NCBI GenBank assembly: GCA_001897425.1
Contig: MKSW01000006.1
Span: 195,668-259,667, forward strand
Reading direction: 5' to 3'
Source: Actinobacteria bacterium 69-20
GTDB taxonomy: Bacteria; Actinomycetota; Actinomycetes; Mycobacteriales; Nakamurellaceae
DNA length: 64,000 bases
Shown here: positions 1 through 9,159 of the stretch, piece after piece
Numbering within the stretch: the stretch's first letter is position 1
Layout of the letters: each line of letters starts with the position of its first letter
Position numbers and translations under genes: made by a program
The notes under the pieces: model-generated
Seen by the model: the letters and a program-made list of their open reading frames with translations, nothing else
Told to the model about the DNA's origin: nothing
The model's database searches: none

Positions 1-59
1 GCTCGCGAGCCGGGCAGGGTGATGCGCGAGAATCGCGCGCGCGGCGAATGGAGGACGAC

Positions 60-1025
60 ATGCGTTATCGGCGACTCGGAAATACCGGACTGCAGGTGTC
101 GGCGATCTGTCTCGGGGCCATGAGCTTTGGCGAGACCACCGAGCGCGCTTGGGCTCTCGACGAGGACTCGAGTCGAGCAATCATTCGTCGGGCGCTGGAA
201 GCAGGCGTCAACTTCATCGACACCGCGAACGTCTACAACGAGGGAACCAGCGAGGAGTTCGTCGGGCGGGCCCTTCGCGAGTTCGCGCACCGGGATGACG
301 TCGTGCTCGCGACCAAGGTGCACGGCCGGATGCGTCCCGGGCCGAACGGCCGCGGCCTGAGCCGCAAGGCGATCCTCACCGAGATCGACCACAGCCTGCG
401 CCGGCTGCAGGTTGATTACGTCGACCTCTACCAGATCCACCGGTGGGATCCCGAGGTGCCGATCGAGGAGACGCTCGAAGCCCTCGACGACGTGGTGCGC
501 GCGGGCAAGGCCCGGTACATCGGCGCGTCCTCCATGCATGCCTGGCAGTTCACCAAGGCGCTCTATCTCTCCGACCTGAACGGCTGGGCGCGGTTCGTGT
601 CCATGCAGAACCACTACAACCTGATCTACCGCGAGGAGGAGCGCGAGATGCTGCCGCTGTGCGCGGATCAGGGGATCGGCGTGCTGCCGTGGAGCCCGCT
701 GGCTCGTGGGCGACTGGCCCGGCCGTGGGGGGAGTCGACGTTGCGCAGCAGCACCGACGAGTTCGGCACGTCGCTCTACCACGATGACGACCGCGACATC
801 GTCGACGCCGTGGTGGAACTCGCGACACGGCGCGGGGTCTCGCCGGCGCGAATCGCGATGGCCTGGCTGCTGCGGAACCCGCTGGTCACCTCGCCCATCG
901 TCGGAGTCACCAAGCCGGAACATCTCGACGATGCCCTCGCCGCAGTCGATCTCACCCTCGACGGCGCCGAGGTCGCCGCTCTCGAAGCGCCGTATCGCCC
1001 GCACGAGGTGGCTGGATTCCGTTGA
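60..1025 (+). CDS. Aldo/keto reductase
   Basis: NADPH-dependent oxidoreductase of the aldo/keto reductase superfamily, 321 residues, a normal length for a single TIM barrel; the carbonyl substrate cannot be predicted. The catalytic tetrad is readable: Asp54 and Tyr59 in [10 protein letters not shown], Lys86 in LATKVHG and His127 in YQIHRWD. The C-terminal segment with [11 protein letters not shown] fits the cofactor-binding end of the family. The ATG at 60 is preferred over an in-frame ATG at 48 because GGAGG at 50-54 sits five bases before it. Its last 74 bases overlap the 3' end of the convergent MFS gene. Assignment to the superfamily is firm; subfamily is inferred only. Confidence 0.9.
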   Translation: MRYRRLGNTGLQVSAICLGAMSFGETTERAWALDEDSSRAIIRRALEAGVNFIDTANVYNEGTSEEFVGRALREFAHRDDVVLATKVHGRMRPGPNGRGLSRKAILTEIDHSLRRLQVDYVDLYQIHRWDPEVPIEETLEALDDVVRAGKARYIGASSMHAWQFTKALYLSDLNGWARFVSMQNHYNLIYREEEREMLPLCADQGIGVLPWSPLARGRLARPWGESTLRSSTDEFGTSLYHDDDRDIVDAVVELATRRGVSPARIAMAWLLRNPLVTSPIVGVTKPEHLDDALAAVDLTLDGAEVAALEAPYRPHEVAGFR

Positions 1026-2784
1026 GCGGCACCTCGTCTCGCACACCGGTTCCGGTGGTTCCGTCCGCCATCGCGACGGACTGATCGGCGTACACGAACC
1101 GCGTTCCGCGCAGCATGGATGCGAACGCCGCGATGAGCGACATGGCGATCGCCAGGCCGAACGCGATGGCCAGGCCGTGGTGGAACGGGCCGGCGATCAG
1201 GTTGGGGAAGAACGTTTTTCCGGTCAGCGTGGCACGATCCGCCGCCGGGATGGACTTCAGTGCCGGACCCGCCAGCGTCTGGATCGGGTTGTAGCCCAGG
1301 AATGCCGCGAAGAGGCTGCCGACCGGCGGGGCATCCGCCACCGCCGTCGCCGCGGCGGCCGGAACATGGTGCGCGAGCAGGCCGGTCCGCATCGTCGACG
1401 GCAGCGTGCCGGCGAGCCCGACGATCATGAGCGAGAAGAAGACGCCGATCGAGAGCGCGAAGCCGGAGTTCTGCAATGTTCCGCGCATGCCGTTGGCCGC
1501 GCCGCGGGAATCCGCCGGGACGCTGTTCATGATGGCCGTCGTGTTGGGCGCCGAATACATGCCCGAGCCGATCCCGTTCAGCACGAGCAGCGCCGTGAAC
1601 GCCCAGTAGTTGAAATTCACCGGTAGCAGCACGAACCCGACGAAGCTTGCGGCGATCAGGGCCAGGCCGCCGGACGCGAACGCGCGGGCGCCGAACCGGT
1701 CGGACAGCGCCCCGCACAGCGGGCCCGTCACCAGGAACGCGATGGTCAACGGCACCATGTAGATGCCGGCCCACAGCGGCGTCGCCTCAAACGTGAAGCC
1801 GTGCAACGGAAGCCAGATTCCTTGCAGCCAGATGATGAGCATGAACTGCATGCCGCCACGGGCCACGCCGGCCAGGTAGTTCGCGAGGTTCCCCGCCCAG
1901 AATGCGCGGATCTTGAACAGCGTCATATGGAACATCGGGGTGGCGACCTTCGTCTCCACCACGCAGAACACGACGAGCAGCGCCGCTCCGCCGATGATGC
2001 AGCCGAGCACCATGGGGCTCAGCCAGCCCATCGTCGCGCCGCCGTACGGTTGGATGCCGTAGGTGATTCCGATGAGCAGGACCGTCAGGCCGATGCCGAA
2101 CAGCGCGTTGCCCCACCAATCCATGCGGGCGGTGCGGTGCACGCCGATCTCGTGCAGGCTCCGATACGACCAGACGGTGCCGACGATGCCGATCGGAACG
2201 GAGACGAAAAAGACCAGCCGCCAGTCGATCTCGGCGAGCAGGCCACCCGCGATGAGGCCGATGAAGGTGCCTGCCAGGGCGGCGACCTGGTTGATGCCGA
2301 GCGCCAGGCCGCGTTGTTCGACGGGGAACGCGTCGGTGATGATGGCCGTCGAATTGGCGAACAGCATGGCGCCGCCGACGCCCTGGACCAGCCGCCAGAG
2401 GATGAGCCACAGCGCTCCGCCGCCGCCGGCCAGCGGATCGAGCGCCAACGCGACCGAGCCGATCGTGAAGACGACGAACCCGGCCTGATACACCTTGACC
2501 CGGCCGAAGATGTCGCCGAGCCGACCGAGGCCGACCACGAGCACCGCGGTCACCAGCAGATAGCCCATCAGGATCCACAACAGGTAGCTGATGTTCCCGG
2601 GCTGCAACGGGTTGAGGTCGATCCCGCGGAAGATGGCCGGCAGCGCGATCGTCACAATCGAGCCGTTGATCACCGCCATCAACACGCCGAGCGTCGTGTT
2701 GGACAGCACGATCCACTTATATGACGTCCGCCGTGCGCCTCTGCGCGGAACGGGTTCGCGGGGGAGTTCCTGTGTGGCAGCCAT
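952..2784 (-). CDS. MFS transporter, DHA2 (EmrB/QacA-like) family
   Basis: Integral membrane exporter of the major facilitator superfamily, 610 residues. A hydrophilic N-terminus is followed by many hydrophobic segments consistent with the 14-helix DHA2 drug:proton antiporters. The start of helix 1 ([18 protein letters not shown]) and GRLGDIFGR near residue 90 (the motif A loop) are typical. The extreme C-terminus is Arg-rich ([10 protein letters not shown]) and lies in the part overlapping the convergent aldo/keto reductase gene, so it may be a late extension past an older stop. The ATG at 2784 has no strong ribosome site within normal distance. Substrate unknown; drug efflux is family inference. 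Confidence 0.88.
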   Translation of the reverse strand: MAATQELPREPVPRRGARRTSYKWIVLSNTTLGVLMAVINGSIVTIALPAIFRGIDLNPLQPGNISYLLWILMGYLLVTAVLVVGLGRLGDIFGRVKVYQAGFVVFTIGSVALALDPLAGGGGALWLILWRLVQGVGGAMLFANSTAIITDAFPVEQRGLALGINQVAALAGTFIGLIAGGLLAEIDWRLVFFVSVPIGIVGTVWSYRSLHEIGVHRTARMDWWGNALFGIGLTVLLIGITYGIQPYGGATMGWLSPMVLGCIIGGAALLVVFCVVETKVATPMFHMTLFKIRAFWAGNLANYLAGVARGGMQFMLIIWLQGIWLPLHGFTFEATPLWAGIYMVPLTIAFLVTGPLCGALSDRFGARAFASGGLALIAASFVGFVLLPVNFNYWAFTALLVLNGIGSGMYSAPNTTAIMNSVPADSRGAANGMRGTLQNSGFALSIGVFFSLMIVGLAGTLPSTMRTGLLAHHVPAAAATAVADAPPVGSLFAAFLGYNPIQTLAGPALKSIPAADRATLTGKTFFPNLIAGPFHHGLAIAFGLAIAMSLIAAFASMLRGTRFVYADQSVAMADGTTGTGVRDEVPLNGIQPPRAGDTALRERRPRRRRG

Positions 2785-2947
2785 TGTCGTGAATCATCAC
2801 TTCCCGCCCAGCGGTCCCTCGGTCGGCCTGCGACGCGCCGGGAGAGCACCCATAAAGTTCGCGTAGCTAACGATACTCGCGCCGCTGGGGAGCAGTATCG
2901 CGCCGAGTCGTCTTAGGAAATTCTGAGGTTCTCCGACGACGGCCCTC

Positions 2948-4153
2948 ATGCAGCGGCGCGACAGTAATGGCATGACGGCTGCCGTGGTGCGCGATGCGGG
3001 GCTCGGCATGGGCGCGGAAGCGGCAGTGCCGGCGCTGCCGGCGGTGCGGGTCGATCCGCGGAACTCCGGGATCGATGCCCTCGCGCCCCACGCACCTACC
3101 GCACGCGCACATCATGCGATGTGGCTGCGCCTCGGCCTCGTGGCGGCTCTCGCCACGATCGTCGTCATCGACTTACCGCAACTTCGACGCATCTCCGCGG
3201 CCGCGCTCGTGGACGCCTGGCGGGCGTCGAGCGGATGGCTGGTAGCCGCGAGCGTGCTGGCGGTCGCATCGATGATCGCGTTCGGGCTGATGCGGCAGCG
3301 GACGATTCGCGCGGCCGGCGGGCGGCTCTCGCTGCGGGAGGCCGTCGCCGTCAGCTATGCGGCGGGGGCCATCCACATGACCACGCCGGGCGGGGTGGTT
3401 GCCTCGACGGCCTACGCGTTCCGGAGGCTGCAACGGCGCGGGGTCCCCGCCGGCGCGGTCACCTGGTCGCTTACGGTCACTGGGATCCTCAGCTCCGTGG
3501 GCCTCCTCCTGGTGGGGGTCGGCGGATTTGCGATCGACGACCTGGCGTCATGGACGGGGCTGCTGACGCCGGCGCTGGCCGCCCTGGCCGCGGGCGCCGC
3601 GACGGCCGCGGTCGTCCGGCACCCCGACGCCGTCGAGGCGGTCGTCGCCCGCATCGTGCGCCGCGGTAACCGCCTGCTCCGGCGGGCGCCCGACGCAGGC
3701 CTGCACGCGCTCCACGTGACTGCCCGGGATCTGCGCGCGGTTCGACCGCGCAGCGCGGACTGGCTGTTCGCCGGCGGTGCGGCGGTCGCCAACTGGCTGC
3801 TGGATCTGCTGTGCCTCTGGGCGTGCGCGCTGTCGCTGGGAATCCACCTTCCGCCGTGGATGCTGCTCGCCAGCTATGCGCTCGCGATGGCGGGCGCCGG
3901 GGTGTCGCCTGTCCCCGGCGGGGTCGGCGTGGTCGACGGCATCGTGGTGTTTGCGCTCACCGCGGGTGGGCACGTGTCGGCCTCGGTCGCCGTCGCCGCC
4001 GTGCTGCTGTACCGCGTGATCTCGCTCGGCAGTCTGCTGATCGGCGGGTGGGGTTCCGTTGCGGCGCAAGCGGTCCGGTGGCATCCGACCGCACCCCCGG
4101 CCGCAGGCCCGGCTCCCGAGCACTCGGCCCGTTGCTCGGACAGTCTCGCCTGA
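2948..4153 (+). CDS. Lysylphosphatidylglycerol-synthase-type flippase domain membrane protein (YbhN family)
   Basis: Polytopic membrane protein of about 400 residues resembling the LPG_synthase_TM/UPF0104 family, the flippase-like half of MprF. About 55 hydrophilic residues precede the first helix. The hallmark TPGGVVASTAYAFRRLQRRG (around residues 140-160) and the late SPVPGGVGVVDG with following helices match the conserved Gly/Pro loops of the family. No synthetase domain is attached, so lipid movement rather than lysyl transfer is inferred; the lipid is unknown. ATG at 2972 is an alternative start; neither has a clear ribosome site. The gene is divergent from the MFS gene across about 160 bases and leads into the CtaG-like gene. 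Confidence 0.75.
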   Translation: MQRRDSNGMTAAVVRDAGLGMGAEAAVPALPAVRVDPRNSGIDALAPHAPTARAHHAMWLRLGLVAALATIVVIDLPQLRRISAAALVDAWRASSGWLVAASVLAVASMIAFGLMRQRTIRAAGGRLSLREAVAVSYAAGAIHMTTPGGVVASTAYAFRRLQRRGVPAGAVTWSLTVTGILSSVGLLLVGVGGFAIDDLASWTGLLTPALAALAAGAATAAVVRHPDAVEAVVARIVRRGNRLLRRAPDAGLHALHVTARDLRAVRPRSADWLFAGGAAVANWLLDLLCLWACALSLGIHLPPWMLLASYALAMAGAGVSPVPGGVGVVDGIVVFALTAGGHVSASVAVAAVLLYRVISLGSLLIGGWGSVAAQAVRWHPTAPPAAGPAPEHSARCSDSLA

Positions 4154-4190
4154 TCGGCGGCTGGTCGGCAGCCAGGCGGACTATGGAACG

Positions 4191-5159
4191 ATGCACGCGC
4201 TTTCGGCATCCGTTCTTGTCTCCGCGGCGGGAGCGTCGAGTCCGGCGCCGCCGGGCCCGCTCCGCTGGTCGGATCTCGCCACCGAGTGGCGGCCCGATCC
4301 GATCGCCATCACGCTCGTGATCGCGGCTGCGGTCGGCTACGTCTGGTATCGGGTCCGGGCCCGGCGCGTCGGGATCGGTTGGGCGCGGCGCCGCGATGTG
4401 ACGTTCACGGTCGGGCTGCTCGCGGCGGTGTGGGTGTGCTGCGGCGTTGCGCAGGTGCGCGCGGCACAGGTCGAGTGGATATGGATGGCGCAGCTGCTGG
4501 GGCTGCTGCTCGTCGTGCCCCTGGTGGTGCTGGCCGGCCAGCCCGTACAGCTGTCCCGCGCCGTGGCGGGCGAAGCGAGCCCGACTAATCGGATCATCGA
4601 CAGCCGGCTGGTGCGGACCATCAGCCACCCCCTGGTCGGGCCCGCGCTGGTTCCGATCGTGTTCCTGGTGCTGCTCTTCGGCGGCGTCGGTCAATCGGCT
4701 GCGGCGTCACCCGTCGCAGGCTGGGTGCTCCATCTGGCCCTCTTGCTGCTAGGCGCGGCGATCGCGCTGCCGCTCGTCGACACCGGGCGCATCCGAACAT
4801 CTCTCGGCGTCGGCCTGGCGCTGGCAGTCGGGTTCGTGGAGCTGATCGTGGACGTGTTCCCGGGGATCGTGCTGCGCCTGCTCGGCCACCCGGTGATCGG
4901 ATATTTCGTGGCACACACGCCGGTCTGGGAGGGCGGCTGGCTGCACGCACAGCAGGATGCCGGTGGGCTGCTCTGGATGGCGGCCGAGGTACTCGACCTG
5001 CCCTTCGTCGTGCTACTGATGGTCCGGTGGAGCCGCGTCGACGCGGCCGAGGCCGCCGCGGTCGATGCTCGGCTGGACGCGGAGGAGCAGGACGCTTCGC
5101 TCTCCACGCGGCCGTGGTTCCTGGACGACCCGCAGCTTCGCGACCGCTATCAGCATTGA
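4191..5159 (+). CDS. CtaG-like cytochrome c oxidase assembly membrane protein
   Basis: Predicted polytopic membrane protein, 322 residues, of the caa3-type CtaG family associated with copper delivery to heme-copper oxidases. The C-terminal QQDAGGLLWMAAEVLDLP followed by LLMVRW matches the family's final helix, and HPLVGPALVPIVFLVLLFGG matches its middle region. In the helix where family members usually carry His-Met pairs, this protein reads VEWIWMAQLLGLLLVVP, so the usual His is absent and copper handling is uncertain. The ATG at 4191 is chosen because the open frame further upstream lies inside the previous gene and encodes only hydrophilic shadow sequence. Confidence 0.7.
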   Translation: MHALSASVLVSAAGASSPAPPGPLRWSDLATEWRPDPIAITLVIAAAVGYVWYRVRARRVGIGWARRRDVTFTVGLLAAVWVCCGVAQVRAAQVEWIWMAQLLGLLLVVPLVVLAGQPVQLSRAVAGEASPTNRIIDSRLVRTISHPLVGPALVPIVFLVLLFGGVGQSAAASPVAGWVLHLALLLLGAAIALPLVDTGRIRTSLGVGLALAVGFVELIVDVFPGIVLRLLGHPVIGYFVAHTPVWEGGWLHAQQDAGGLLWMAAEVLDLPFVVLLMVRWSRVDAAEAAAVDARLDAEEQDASLSTRPWFLDDPQLRDRYQH

Positions 5160-5181
5160 CGTTTCGGAACGTGGTGTGCGC

Positions 5182-5209
5182 GAGAACAGCGTCATACTCG
5201 GTGATCCGG
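5182..5209 (+). repeat. Dispersed repeat copy (GAACAGCGTCATAC family)
   Basis: A clear copy of the window-wide repeat: GAGAACAGCGTCATACTCGG followed by TGATCCGG. It lies in the 103-base gap between two convergent genes. The remainder of the gap shows no other recognisable signal. Confidence 0.8.
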
Positions 5210-5262
5210 CGAGCGGAGCGAGACACGGCGTGCGGCGTGCGGCGCGGGACCCCGAGGGGCCG

Positions 5263-6939
5263 TCACCGCCAGTGCGGTCCCCGCGGCTTCGGGTAGAACG
5301 TGTGCACGGTGTCCTTCGCCGGGTGCGCGCGGCCGAGCGGGCCCGCGGCGGCCGCCCAGAGGAAGTTCGCCGTGACCTGCGTGATGATGCGGGTCGCAGC
5401 CGGCTCGATCGGGATTCGGCAGGTGTTCGCGATCGCGCAGGTCCAGAAGTACGCGCCGACGTCGAGGACTCCGGCGCCCGACGGTGTCGTGTAATAGGTG
5501 GAATCCTGGTGCGTCGCCCGGCCGTTGCATCGCGCGGGGCTGTGGAACAGCACCTCGAGCGGATGCGGCATCGGCTTGGCCGGGTTGATCCCGTCGAACT
5601 CGTGGCCCGCGATGCCCGGTAGTGCGGTTCCGTCCTGGACCCCGGCGTCCGCGAAGAGCCAGTTCCCGGCGTCGGCGACGACGATCGGATAGAAGATGTC
5701 CGACGCGCACCGGTAGGCGACGCCCGTCAACGAGCTCTCCGGATCGTTGGACGGTGGGTCCTGCCACTGGGTGGTGACCAGTGACGGTACCCCGATCGGG
5801 TCGGTGGCGTCCTTGTAGTTGATGATGCGGCGGTCGGTTCCGATCGGGCTGTCCGCGAAGCGGATCTTGCGGTAGATGTCGTTCGCGCCGAGGAACCCCA
5901 GGTTGACCCCCGCGTCGCGCGCCAGGGTGAGCGCATCGCGCATGGTCGGCGAGTAGTACTCGTCATGGCCGACCGAGATGATCGCCCGGGCCTGGCGGAA
6001 CGCGGCCGGATCTCGTTGCAGGTCAACGTCTGTCGCGTAGCCGAGCGGGATGCCGATGCTTTCCGCCAGGGTGACGAGCGGAAGGTCGTCATCGACGAAA
6101 TCGGCCGCCCCCTGCCCGTAGCCGTAGGGCCTGTCGAACGAGACGATGCGGGCGCGATCCGCGGACCTGTGGTCGGGGCCGAAGTACAGCGAGTAGCCGC
6201 CCCAGGTGTTGTAGGCCTGCCAGGTGGTGTCCGGCATCACCAGCACCACGCGGCCGGCGAACGATGCCGACCGGATCGTCAGCGGAATGAAACTGCGCTG
6301 CGCGGGGGTGCCGCCGTCGATGCGCAGCAGGTAGTTCCCGGGTTGCCATCCGGCGGTCGGGACGGTCAGGCTGCGGCGCCACGGGGCGGTCGGCTCGTGG
6401 ACTGTGCCGAGGATGAGGGCGGAGGGCTGGATGCCGCCGTTGAATTCGGCAGATCGCCACACGGCGCATGCCTGCGGGGCTTTGCCGTAGAAGCCCATGC
6501 GGTAGGCATCGATACGGAAGCTCTTCGCGGGAGTCGAGACGTACAGGTCGACTGGTGTTCCGGCGGTGGCGCTGTCGACGGACGCGTACCCCTCGGTCGC
6601 CTTTGCGTGTTCGGTGACCTTCGTCGTGACCTGATCCCACTCCGGCGCGGGATGGGCGCAGTGCGGGATCGGCGCCGCACCGCCTGCGCCGCCGGGCGGA
6701 ACTGTCGGCCGGTTGGATCCTGCGGGCGGGCCGATGGGCACACTTCCCGCCGACACCTCCTGGGATGCAGCGCTTGTCGCCGCCGCGCCAGCTGCCCCGG
6801 CAGTAGCGGCGTTGGATGCGGAACTGCCCGGCGCCGTGGTCGCCGTGCATCCGGCGAGGAGCGCCGCCGCTGTCGCCAGCGTCGTGATCTGCCAGATCCG
6901 CCGACGGATCTGCCACTGGCGATCGGCGAAGTACCGCAT
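5263..6939 (-). CDS. Lipoprotein with N,N-dimethylformamidase beta-subunit-like domain
   Basis: Secreted lipoprotein of 558 residues. The N-terminus (residues 1 to about 30) is a charged stretch, a hydrophobic core and the lipobox LLAGC. A roughly 90-residue Ala/Ser/Gly/Pro linker follows. The body resembles the large C-terminal domain of the N,N-dimethylformamidase beta subunit, recognisable by DAYRMGFYG, TWQAYNTWGGYSLY and SVGHDEYYS. Family proteins include amidases, but most actinobacterial members have no tested activity, so function is unknown. The ATG at 6939 directly begins the signal peptide; an upstream in-frame start would add a hydrophilic leader that spoils it. Transcribed towards the convergent CtaG-like gene. 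Confidence 0.7.
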   Translation of the reverse strand: MRYFADRQWQIRRRIWQITTLATAAALLAGCTATTAPGSSASNAATAGAAGAAATSAASQEVSAGSVPIGPPAGSNRPTVPPGGAGGAAPIPHCAHPAPEWDQVTTKVTEHAKATEGYASVDSATAGTPVDLYVSTPAKSFRIDAYRMGFYGKAPQACAVWRSAEFNGGIQPSALILGTVHEPTAPWRRSLTVPTAGWQPGNYLLRIDGGTPAQRSFIPLTIRSASFAGRVVLVMPDTTWQAYNTWGGYSLYFGPDHRSADRARIVSFDRPYGYGQGAADFVDDDLPLVTLAESIGIPLGYATDVDLQRDPAAFRQARAIISVGHDEYYSPTMRDALTLARDAGVNLGFLGANDIYRKIRFADSPIGTDRRIINYKDATDPIGVPSLVTTQWQDPPSNDPESSLTGVAYRCASDIFYPIVVADAGNWLFADAGVQDGTALPGIAGHEFDGINPAKPMPHPLEVLFHSPARCNGRATHQDSTYYTTPSGAGVLDVGAYFWTCAIANTCRIPIEPAATRIITQVTANFLWAAAAGPLGRAHPAKDTVHTFYPKPRGPHWR

Positions 6940-7071
6940 GGATATCACGGTAGATGCTCCCGTCGGTGCCGGGTGAGGGTTGCCCGAGGGTGACGCTTCG
7001 CAGCCCCGCTCGTTCCGCGGGGCGCCGGATCTCGCGTGCGCCAATCATGAACAACGATCGCAACGTTGATA

Positions 7072-7077
7072 TAAACT
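7072..7077 (+). promoter_or_regulatory. Putative -10 box of the toxin-antitoxin operon
   Basis: TAAACT in the AT-rich island at 7066-7086, the only AT-rich patch in the 160-base divergent gap, about 25 bases before the antitoxin start. It is flanked by the inverted pair CAACGA (7052-7057) and TCGTTG (7085-7090), a candidate autoregulatory operator. AGGAGG at 7091-7096 is the ribosome site. Prediction only. Confidence 0.4.
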
Positions 7078-7101
7078 GTAGTTGTCGTTGAGGAGGACAT
7101 G

Positions 7102-7644
7102 ATGACGACGGTCGAGGTGACGGTCCCGGCGGGCATGTCCGCGGATGCCGTGCGGCGCTTGGTGGCCGAGATAGCCTCGAGCCGCACGGCGGCGGCCCGG
7201 GTCACGTCGGTGCTGCAGGCGGAGCAGAGCCCGCCCGGCCCCGGAGTGGCCGCGCAGCTTGCCGCGGTAGAGCGACTCTGGCGGCATCTCATCGATCGGT
7301 ACGGCGCATACACGTCCGCGGAGATCGCCCTGATGCGGGGTGCGGATCCGAAGAACCGATCGGTCGCGACGAACCTGGCCAAGACCCATGGGTTGGTCGG
7401 TTTCACCCGCGCCGGGGCGAAGCTCTACCCGGCGTTCGAGTTCAAATCCGGGGGCGTGCACCCCGCGTGGCGGCAGCTTGTAGAGCCGTTGCAGGCCGCG
7501 GGTTGGGAGGGTGAGGACATCCTGCTTTGGCTCGTGTCCCCGCACCCCGCGCTGTCCGAGCGTGAACCGGCATCGTTGATCGACACGGCCGAGATCGAGG
7601 CACTGCGAACGATTGTCGAGAACGAGGCGCGAGGAATCTGGTGA
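7102..7644 (+). CDS. Putative antitoxin, MbcA/Xre-ParS-like, partner of a RES toxin
   Basis: Soluble 180-residue protein immediately upstream of a RES-domain gene, the arrangement of MbcA-MbcT and Xre-RES pairs, where the antitoxin inserts into and blocks the NAD+ phosphorylase active site. The C-terminal part (LLWLVSPHPALSEREP then SLIDTAEIEALRTIV) resembles the C-terminal toxin-binding end of these antitoxins; the middle (GAYTSAEIALMRGADPKN) could be a helix-turn-helix. ATG at 7102 is five bases from AGGAGG; ATG at 7099 is the alternative. The stop codon overlaps the GTG at 7641 that opens the toxin frame, so translation is coupled. Family assignment is moderate; the pairing is strong context. 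Confidence 0.65.
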   Translation: MTTVEVTVPAGMSADAVRRLVAEIASSRTAAARVTSVLQAEQSPPGPGVAAQLAAVERLWRHLIDRYGAYTSAEIALMRGADPKNRSVATNLAKTHGLVGFTRAGAKLYPAFEFKSGGVHPAWRQLVEPLQAAGWEGEDILLWLVSPHPALSEREPASLIDTAEIEALRTIVENEARGIW

Positions 7645-7694
7645 ACTTGCCGGCTCCACGGCATCCGTTCGACCCGGCGGCGGAGACGATCTAG
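7641..7694 (+). pseudogene. 5' segment of the RES toxin frame ending in an in-frame amber codon
   Basis: GTG at 7641 overlaps the antitoxin stop in GTGA style and opens 17 codons (beginning MNLPAPRHPFD) in the same frame as the RES domain. Codon 18, at 7692-7694, is TAG. Three codons later the RES domain proper resumes (AGT then VLYRV). This looks like the native N-terminus of the toxin separated from its body by one nonsense codon; a single base change from GAG or CAG would explain it. Confidence 0.65.
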
Positions 7695-7703
7695 GCCGGC
7701 ACC

Positions 7704-8276
7704 GTGCTCTACCGGGTTCACGAACCGGTCTCACCCTCGGGCGCGGCCAATGACGGCACCGTTTTCAACCTAGGGTTCGGCAAGGCGACACGATTCGCGT
7801 TCTTCGGCGGCCCGACCGTGCCGGTGTTGTATGCGGCGGATCGCCCCGAGGCGGCCGTGCACGAAACGGTGTTACACGACGCCGAGCCCGGGTCGTTCGT
7901 CCCGCGGGCTCAGTGGCAGTCGAAGGTTCTCACCGCGCTACGCGTGGTGCGCGACTTCTCCGTCGCGGCGTTCCACAGCGACGGCCTCCGCCGGTTCGGT
8001 CTGTATTCCGCCGATCTGACCGACACCGACATGAGGGCCTATCCGCGGACTGTCGCCTGGGCGCACGCAGCGTGGCTCGCCGGCCTGTCCGGCGTCTCCT
8101 ACATGAGCCGCCACTACAACAGCAGCAAGGCGCTGTGCCTGTTCGGCGACCGGCTGGAGCCGGGCTCGCTGCGCGTCGACGTGCCACATCCCGACACACG
8201 CGTGTTCGCCCTCCCGCAGGACGCCGAGTGGCTCGCCGCACTCGCCGCGGCCATCCACGTGACCATCCGGCCCTGA
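7704..8276 (+). CDS. RES-domain NAD+ phosphorylase toxin, possibly translated from an internal GTG
   Basis: RES family protein, 190 residues from the GTG at 7704. Family toxins such as MbcT degrade NAD+ with phosphate. Expected features are present: the opening LYRVHEP with its conserved Arg, VLYAADRPEAAVHETV in the middle with the conserved Tyr and Glu, and SRHYNSSKALCLF towards the end. The GTG at 7704 has no ribosome site, and an upstream coupled start at 7641 is cut off by TAG at 7692. The toxin may therefore be weakly expressed, inactive, or made by readthrough. All core residues survive, so if it is decaying, the change is recent. Convergent with the SIS gene downstream. Confidence 0.7.
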   Translation: MLYRVHEPVSPSGAANDGTVFNLGFGKATRFAFFGGPTVPVLYAADRPEAAVHETVLHDAEPGSFVPRAQWQSKVLTALRVVRDFSVAAFHSDGLRRFGLYSADLTDTDMRAYPRTVAWAHAAWLAGLSGVSYMSRHYNSSKALCLFGDRLEPGSLRVDVPHPDTRVFALPQDAEWLAALAAAIHVTIRP

Positions 8277-8315
8277 ACCGGAAACCGGTTGCGGCGCTGG
8301 GTCTTCCCAGTCGGC

Positions 8316-8352
8316 GGCCGGCGCGCGGCAGGATGGTCGCCGCGCGCCGGCC
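8316..8352. terminator. GC-rich hairpin between convergent genes
   Basis: GGCCGGCGCGCGGC (8316-8329) and its perfect complement (8339-8352) form a 14-base-pair stem with a 9-base loop, between the RES gene and the convergent SIS gene. There is no T-tract on either side, so it is a candidate bidirectional stem-type terminator rather than a canonical intrinsic one. Confidence 0.5.
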
Positions 8353-8359
8353 CGCGACC

Positions 8360-9142
8360 TCAGGCCTGCGCTTCGAGAGCCCGTCCGCGCGCGGCATGCA
8401 GGTATCGGGCGTGCTCCGCGAATACCTCGTCGTTCGAGGAAACGCTCGCGCCCGCCACCGTGGGGGACACGAACGTCGGAATCGCAGGATGACCCTCTGC
8501 GGCGAGCACCGCGCCGGTGCGCGCGATGATCTCGTGACTGACGACGGACGCGATGACGGTCGACGACCCGCCCAACGGTCGGTCCCATCCGTCCACCCAG
8601 ACGACCGCGTCCTCGATCGGCGCGCCGGTATCGACGACTGCGTCGGCGATCTCGGCGAGGTGCTTGCCGGACGAGTGTCGGCCGGGCGTCGTCATATTCG
8701 CTTTCGATGTGACCGCCACGACGTAGAGGCCCTTCGCCTTCGCGTAGAGGGCGGCGTCGATCCCCGCGGCGTTCTTCCCGCTGTGCGAGTAGATGACGAT
8801 GACGTCCCCGGCATTCAGCGGCTCATGGTCGAGGAACTTGTCGATGTAGTTCTCGGTGCGCTCCAACCAAAGCAGTTCGCGCACGCCGCCCGGGCCGAGG
8901 ACGTTGTGCCACATCAGCCGTGGATCGTTGAGCGGGTGCAGGCCGACGAAGCTGCCATACCGCGGGAAGGCCTCAAGAGTGGGGATAACCGAGTGGCCAC
9001 TGCCGAAAAGATGGATCAGCCCCTTGTTCTTGAGCGTCTCGGCACAGCGACGGGCGACGGCGTCGAGCACCTCGTCCTGCGAGGTGGCAAGGGCGTCAAG
9101 GAGTTTGACGATAGCTCGGGTGTAGGTGGGTTCGGTTTTCAC
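8360..9142 (-). CDS. SIS-domain phosphosugar-binding protein
   Basis: Cytoplasmic sugar isomerase (SIS) domain protein, 260 residues. HLFGSGHS near residue 44 is the phosphosugar-binding loop, and VIVIYSHSGKNAAGID is the second SIS loop. Members isomerise or bind phosphorylated amino sugars. It ends the importer/kinase/GntR operon, fitting a role after phosphorylation of the imported sugar. GTG at 9142 is chosen because GAGGAAAGG precedes it at good spacing; a GTG at 9163 overlaps the GntR stop in GTGA style and is the alternative. A second SIS protein of the same general kind is encoded near 30.4 kb, suggesting two parallel amino-sugar routes. Confidence 0.8.
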   Translation of the reverse strand: MKTEPTYTRAIVKLLDALATSQDEVLDAVARRCAETLKNKGLIHLFGSGHSVIPTLEAFPRYGSFVGLHPLNDPRLMWHNVLGPGGVRELLWLERTENYIDKFLDHEPLNAGDVIVIYSHSGKNAAGIDAALYAKAKGLYVVAVTSKANMTTPGRHSSGKHLAEIADAVVDTGAPIEDAVVWVDGWDRPLGGSSTVIASVVSHEIIARTGAVLAAEGHPAIPTFVSPTVAGASVSSNDEVFAEHARYLHAARGRALEAQA

Positions 9143-9159
9143 TGCATTCCTTTCCTCGG

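Noticed and set aside
952..1774. Long Arg-rich alternative frames opposite real genes throughout the window
   Set aside because: High GC makes long shadow frames common; these lack domains, ribosome sites and plausible composition.
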